This document shows positions 4,599 through 5,875 of a DNA stretch of 5,875 nt, piece after piece. Numbering within the stretch: position 1 is the stretch's first letter; the number at the start of each line of letters is the position of its first letter. The DNA comes from Synergistaceae bacterium. GTDB taxonomy: Bacteria > Synergistota > Synergistia > Synergistales > Aminobacteriaceae. The stretch covers positions 1-5,875 of the forward strand of contig JAAYJB010000105.1 in NCBI GenBank assembly GCA_012523155.1. The letters are read 5' to 3'. Under the pieces are notes generated by a model that was given only the letters and a program-made list of their open reading frames with translations, ran no database searches and was not told where the DNA came from. Position numbers and translations under genes: made by a program.

Positions 4599-5875
4599 TG
4601 AAAGATATCCACAACAACTCACAGGGCATAGGTTCCTGGCTTCTCGAGAACATCGTGACCATAATCTTTATCGCGTTCACTCTTTTCGGTTTTATGGTGT
4701 CAAGCGGAGTGTCTGTCGGCTACTTCTTCTCCGAGCTTTCGAGCCGGGAGTTCAGAAATTCCTTTCTTGAGCTTTCACTCATAATACCCGTCCTTGCAGG
4801 GCTCGGGCTGAACTTCGGCATCGAAATAGGGGCAATGTCGGGCCAGGTGGCCATAGCCATAGCCAGGTATTTTGAGATGGGCGGCCTTTCAGGGCTCTCC
4901 TTCTGTTTTGCCGTTGCGCTGATCGCGGCTGCCCTCTGCGGATACTTCACGGGAAAACTCTACAACAAGACCCGCGGGCAGGAGATGATCGCAAGCCTCA
5001 TCGTCGGCTATTTCGCAAACGGAATATATCAGTTCCTCTTCCTTTTCGTCGTTGGAATGGTGATTGCCGTTCCTGCCGCACACCCGATGATCAAGCCCGA
5101 CGGGATCGGAATCCGGATGACTGTTGATCTCGTCCCGGTCAAACAGGGCGGGCTCAAGTACGCACTGGACAATATCTATCAGATTCCCTTCGTCCATGCG
5201 CTCCTTATTTTATCCGTCGCCATTCTCCTGCTGCTCATTGTCCGCTTCTACCTGAACAAAAGAACCGGACATGCCTACCGAAACAATATATTTTCCTTTT
5301 TCGCCAACTCCACTCTGTGCATCGCACTCGCGGGAGTAGCGGTCCACGCCATGGTCACAAAATCAGAGCTTATGATGGTCCGTAAGGTTCCGGTGGTAAC
5401 GGCGCTCTTCGTAATCGGCCTGTGTATCTTCACGGTTATGATAATGAAGACGAAGCTCGGGCAGGATTTCCGGTCTGTCGGGCAGAGCCAGCATACTGCG
5501 GAAGTCTCAGGGATCAACGTCGACAGGACACGGATAATAGCCACCATGATCTCCACCGTGCTTGCGGCCTGGGGCCAGATAATCTACCTTCAGAACATGG
5601 GAACGCTGAACACATATAACGCGCACACCCAAATAGGCATGTTTTCCGTTGCAGCCCTTCTCGTGGGCGGCGCCTCCACGTCGAAGGCGAGCATAACCCA
5701 TGCCATATTCGGGACCATTCTCTTCAACGCCATGTTCATAATGTCTCCCGAAATAGGCCAGTCGCTCTTCGGCCAGGCCATACTGGGCGAATATTTCAGA
5801 ACGTTTATGGTCTACGGGGTCATAGGTGTAGCTCTCGGCCTCCACGTGTGGAAGGCCAACAAGAAAAACAGGATA
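4598..5875 (+). CDS. ABC importer permease 2 (BPD_transp_2 type), 3' end outside window
   Basis: From ATG 4598, which shares one base with the TGA of permease 1 (TGATG), the frame stays open for 426 codons to the last base of the window. AAGGGG at 4583-4588 serves as ribosome-binding site, and translation is likely coupled by re-initiation. The protein has many hydrophobic segments, at roughly 17-35, 58-77, 98-118, 130-158, 197-217, 232-250, 263-283, 313-332, 345-360, 364-382 and 402-418. The loop GQDFRSVGQSQHTAEVSGIN (288-307) plus VDRTRI fits the family's ATPase-coupling loop. A hydrophilic stretch of about 35 residues (160-195) interrupts the membrane core and may be an extracytoplasmic loop. 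The last visible residues, after the final membrane helix, are basic (KANKKNRI), so the protein is probably nearly complete. It is longer than permease 1 and clearly different in sequence, which suggests a heterodimeric pore as in NupPQ-type systems. Confidence 0.88.
   Translation, partial: MKDIHNNSQGIGSWLLENIVTIIFIAFTLFGFMVSSGVSVGYFFSELSSREFRNSFLELSLIIPVLAGLGLNFGIEIGAMSGQVAIAIARYFEMGGLSGLSFCFAVALIAAALCGYFTGKLYNKTRGQEMIASLIVGYFANGIYQFLFLFVVGMVIAVPAAHPMIKPDGIGIRMTVDLVPVKQGGLKYALDNIYQIPFVHALLILSVAILLLLIVRFYLNKRTGHAYRNNIFSFFANSTLCIALAGVAVHAMVTKSELMMVRKVPVVTALFVIGLCIFTVMIMKTKLGQDFRSVGQSQHTAEVSGINVDRTRIIATMISTVLAAWGQIIYLQNMGTLNTYNAHTQIGMFSVAALLVGGASTSKASITHAIFGTILFNAMFIMSPEIGQSLFGQAILGEYFRTFMVYGVIGVALGLHVWKANKKNRI

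Overview
The window looks like a bacterial chromosome segment of moderate GC content. It carries one ABC-type solute importer operon on the + strand and, divergent from it, the 5' end of a peptidase-like gene on the - strand. The combination of a DUF3798-type secreted protein, a two-domain sugar-type ABC ATPase and two permeases, with frequent ATA/AGG/AGA codons and G-rich Shine-Dalgarno sites, resembles what I remember from Synergistota (amino-acid-fermenting anaerobes) and some Clostridia. That placement comes from memory of family distribution, not from a marker gene, and should be held loosely.

Layout. Positions 1-221 (-) are the first 73 codons of a creatinase/Xaa-Pro-peptidase (M24)-like protein that runs off the left edge. 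Positions 222-604 are an AT-rich divergent control region. It holds a good sigma70-type promoter for the operon (TTGACT-17-TATTAT), a plausible promoter for the peptidase gene, and between them a set of three GTAC sites with inverted symmetry that could be an operator. Positions 605-1720 encode a 371-residue exported protein with a Sec signal peptide, best called DUF3798 and the likely solute-binding protein. A 192-base gap (1721-1912) holds a bulged stem-loop. Positions 1913-3529 encode a 538-residue tandem-NBD ATPase of the RbsA/MglA/XylG type, 3522-4598 the first permease, and 4598 to the right edge the second, unrelated-looking permease. The second permease is open at the window end, with 426 codons visible.

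How it works together. The exported protein would capture a solute outside the membrane, the two dissimilar permeases would form a heteromeric channel, and the tandem ATPase would power it. This layout (one binding protein, one double ATPase, two different permeases) is the one known from BmpA/NupOPQ-type nucleoside importers rather than from homodimeric ribose-type RbsC systems, but the binding protein is not an evident BMP member. The substrate therefore cannot be read from the sequence. The three membrane-complex genes overlap or nearly overlap and are probably translationally coupled. The binding-protein gene is set apart by the hairpin-containing gap, as expected if it is made in excess.

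The most interesting points are the uncharacterised importer itself, the ATPase in which one of the two composite ATP sites appears degraded on both faces, and the possible operator shared with a divergent peptidase gene. No RNA genes, mobile elements, CRISPR arrays or phage genes are seen.
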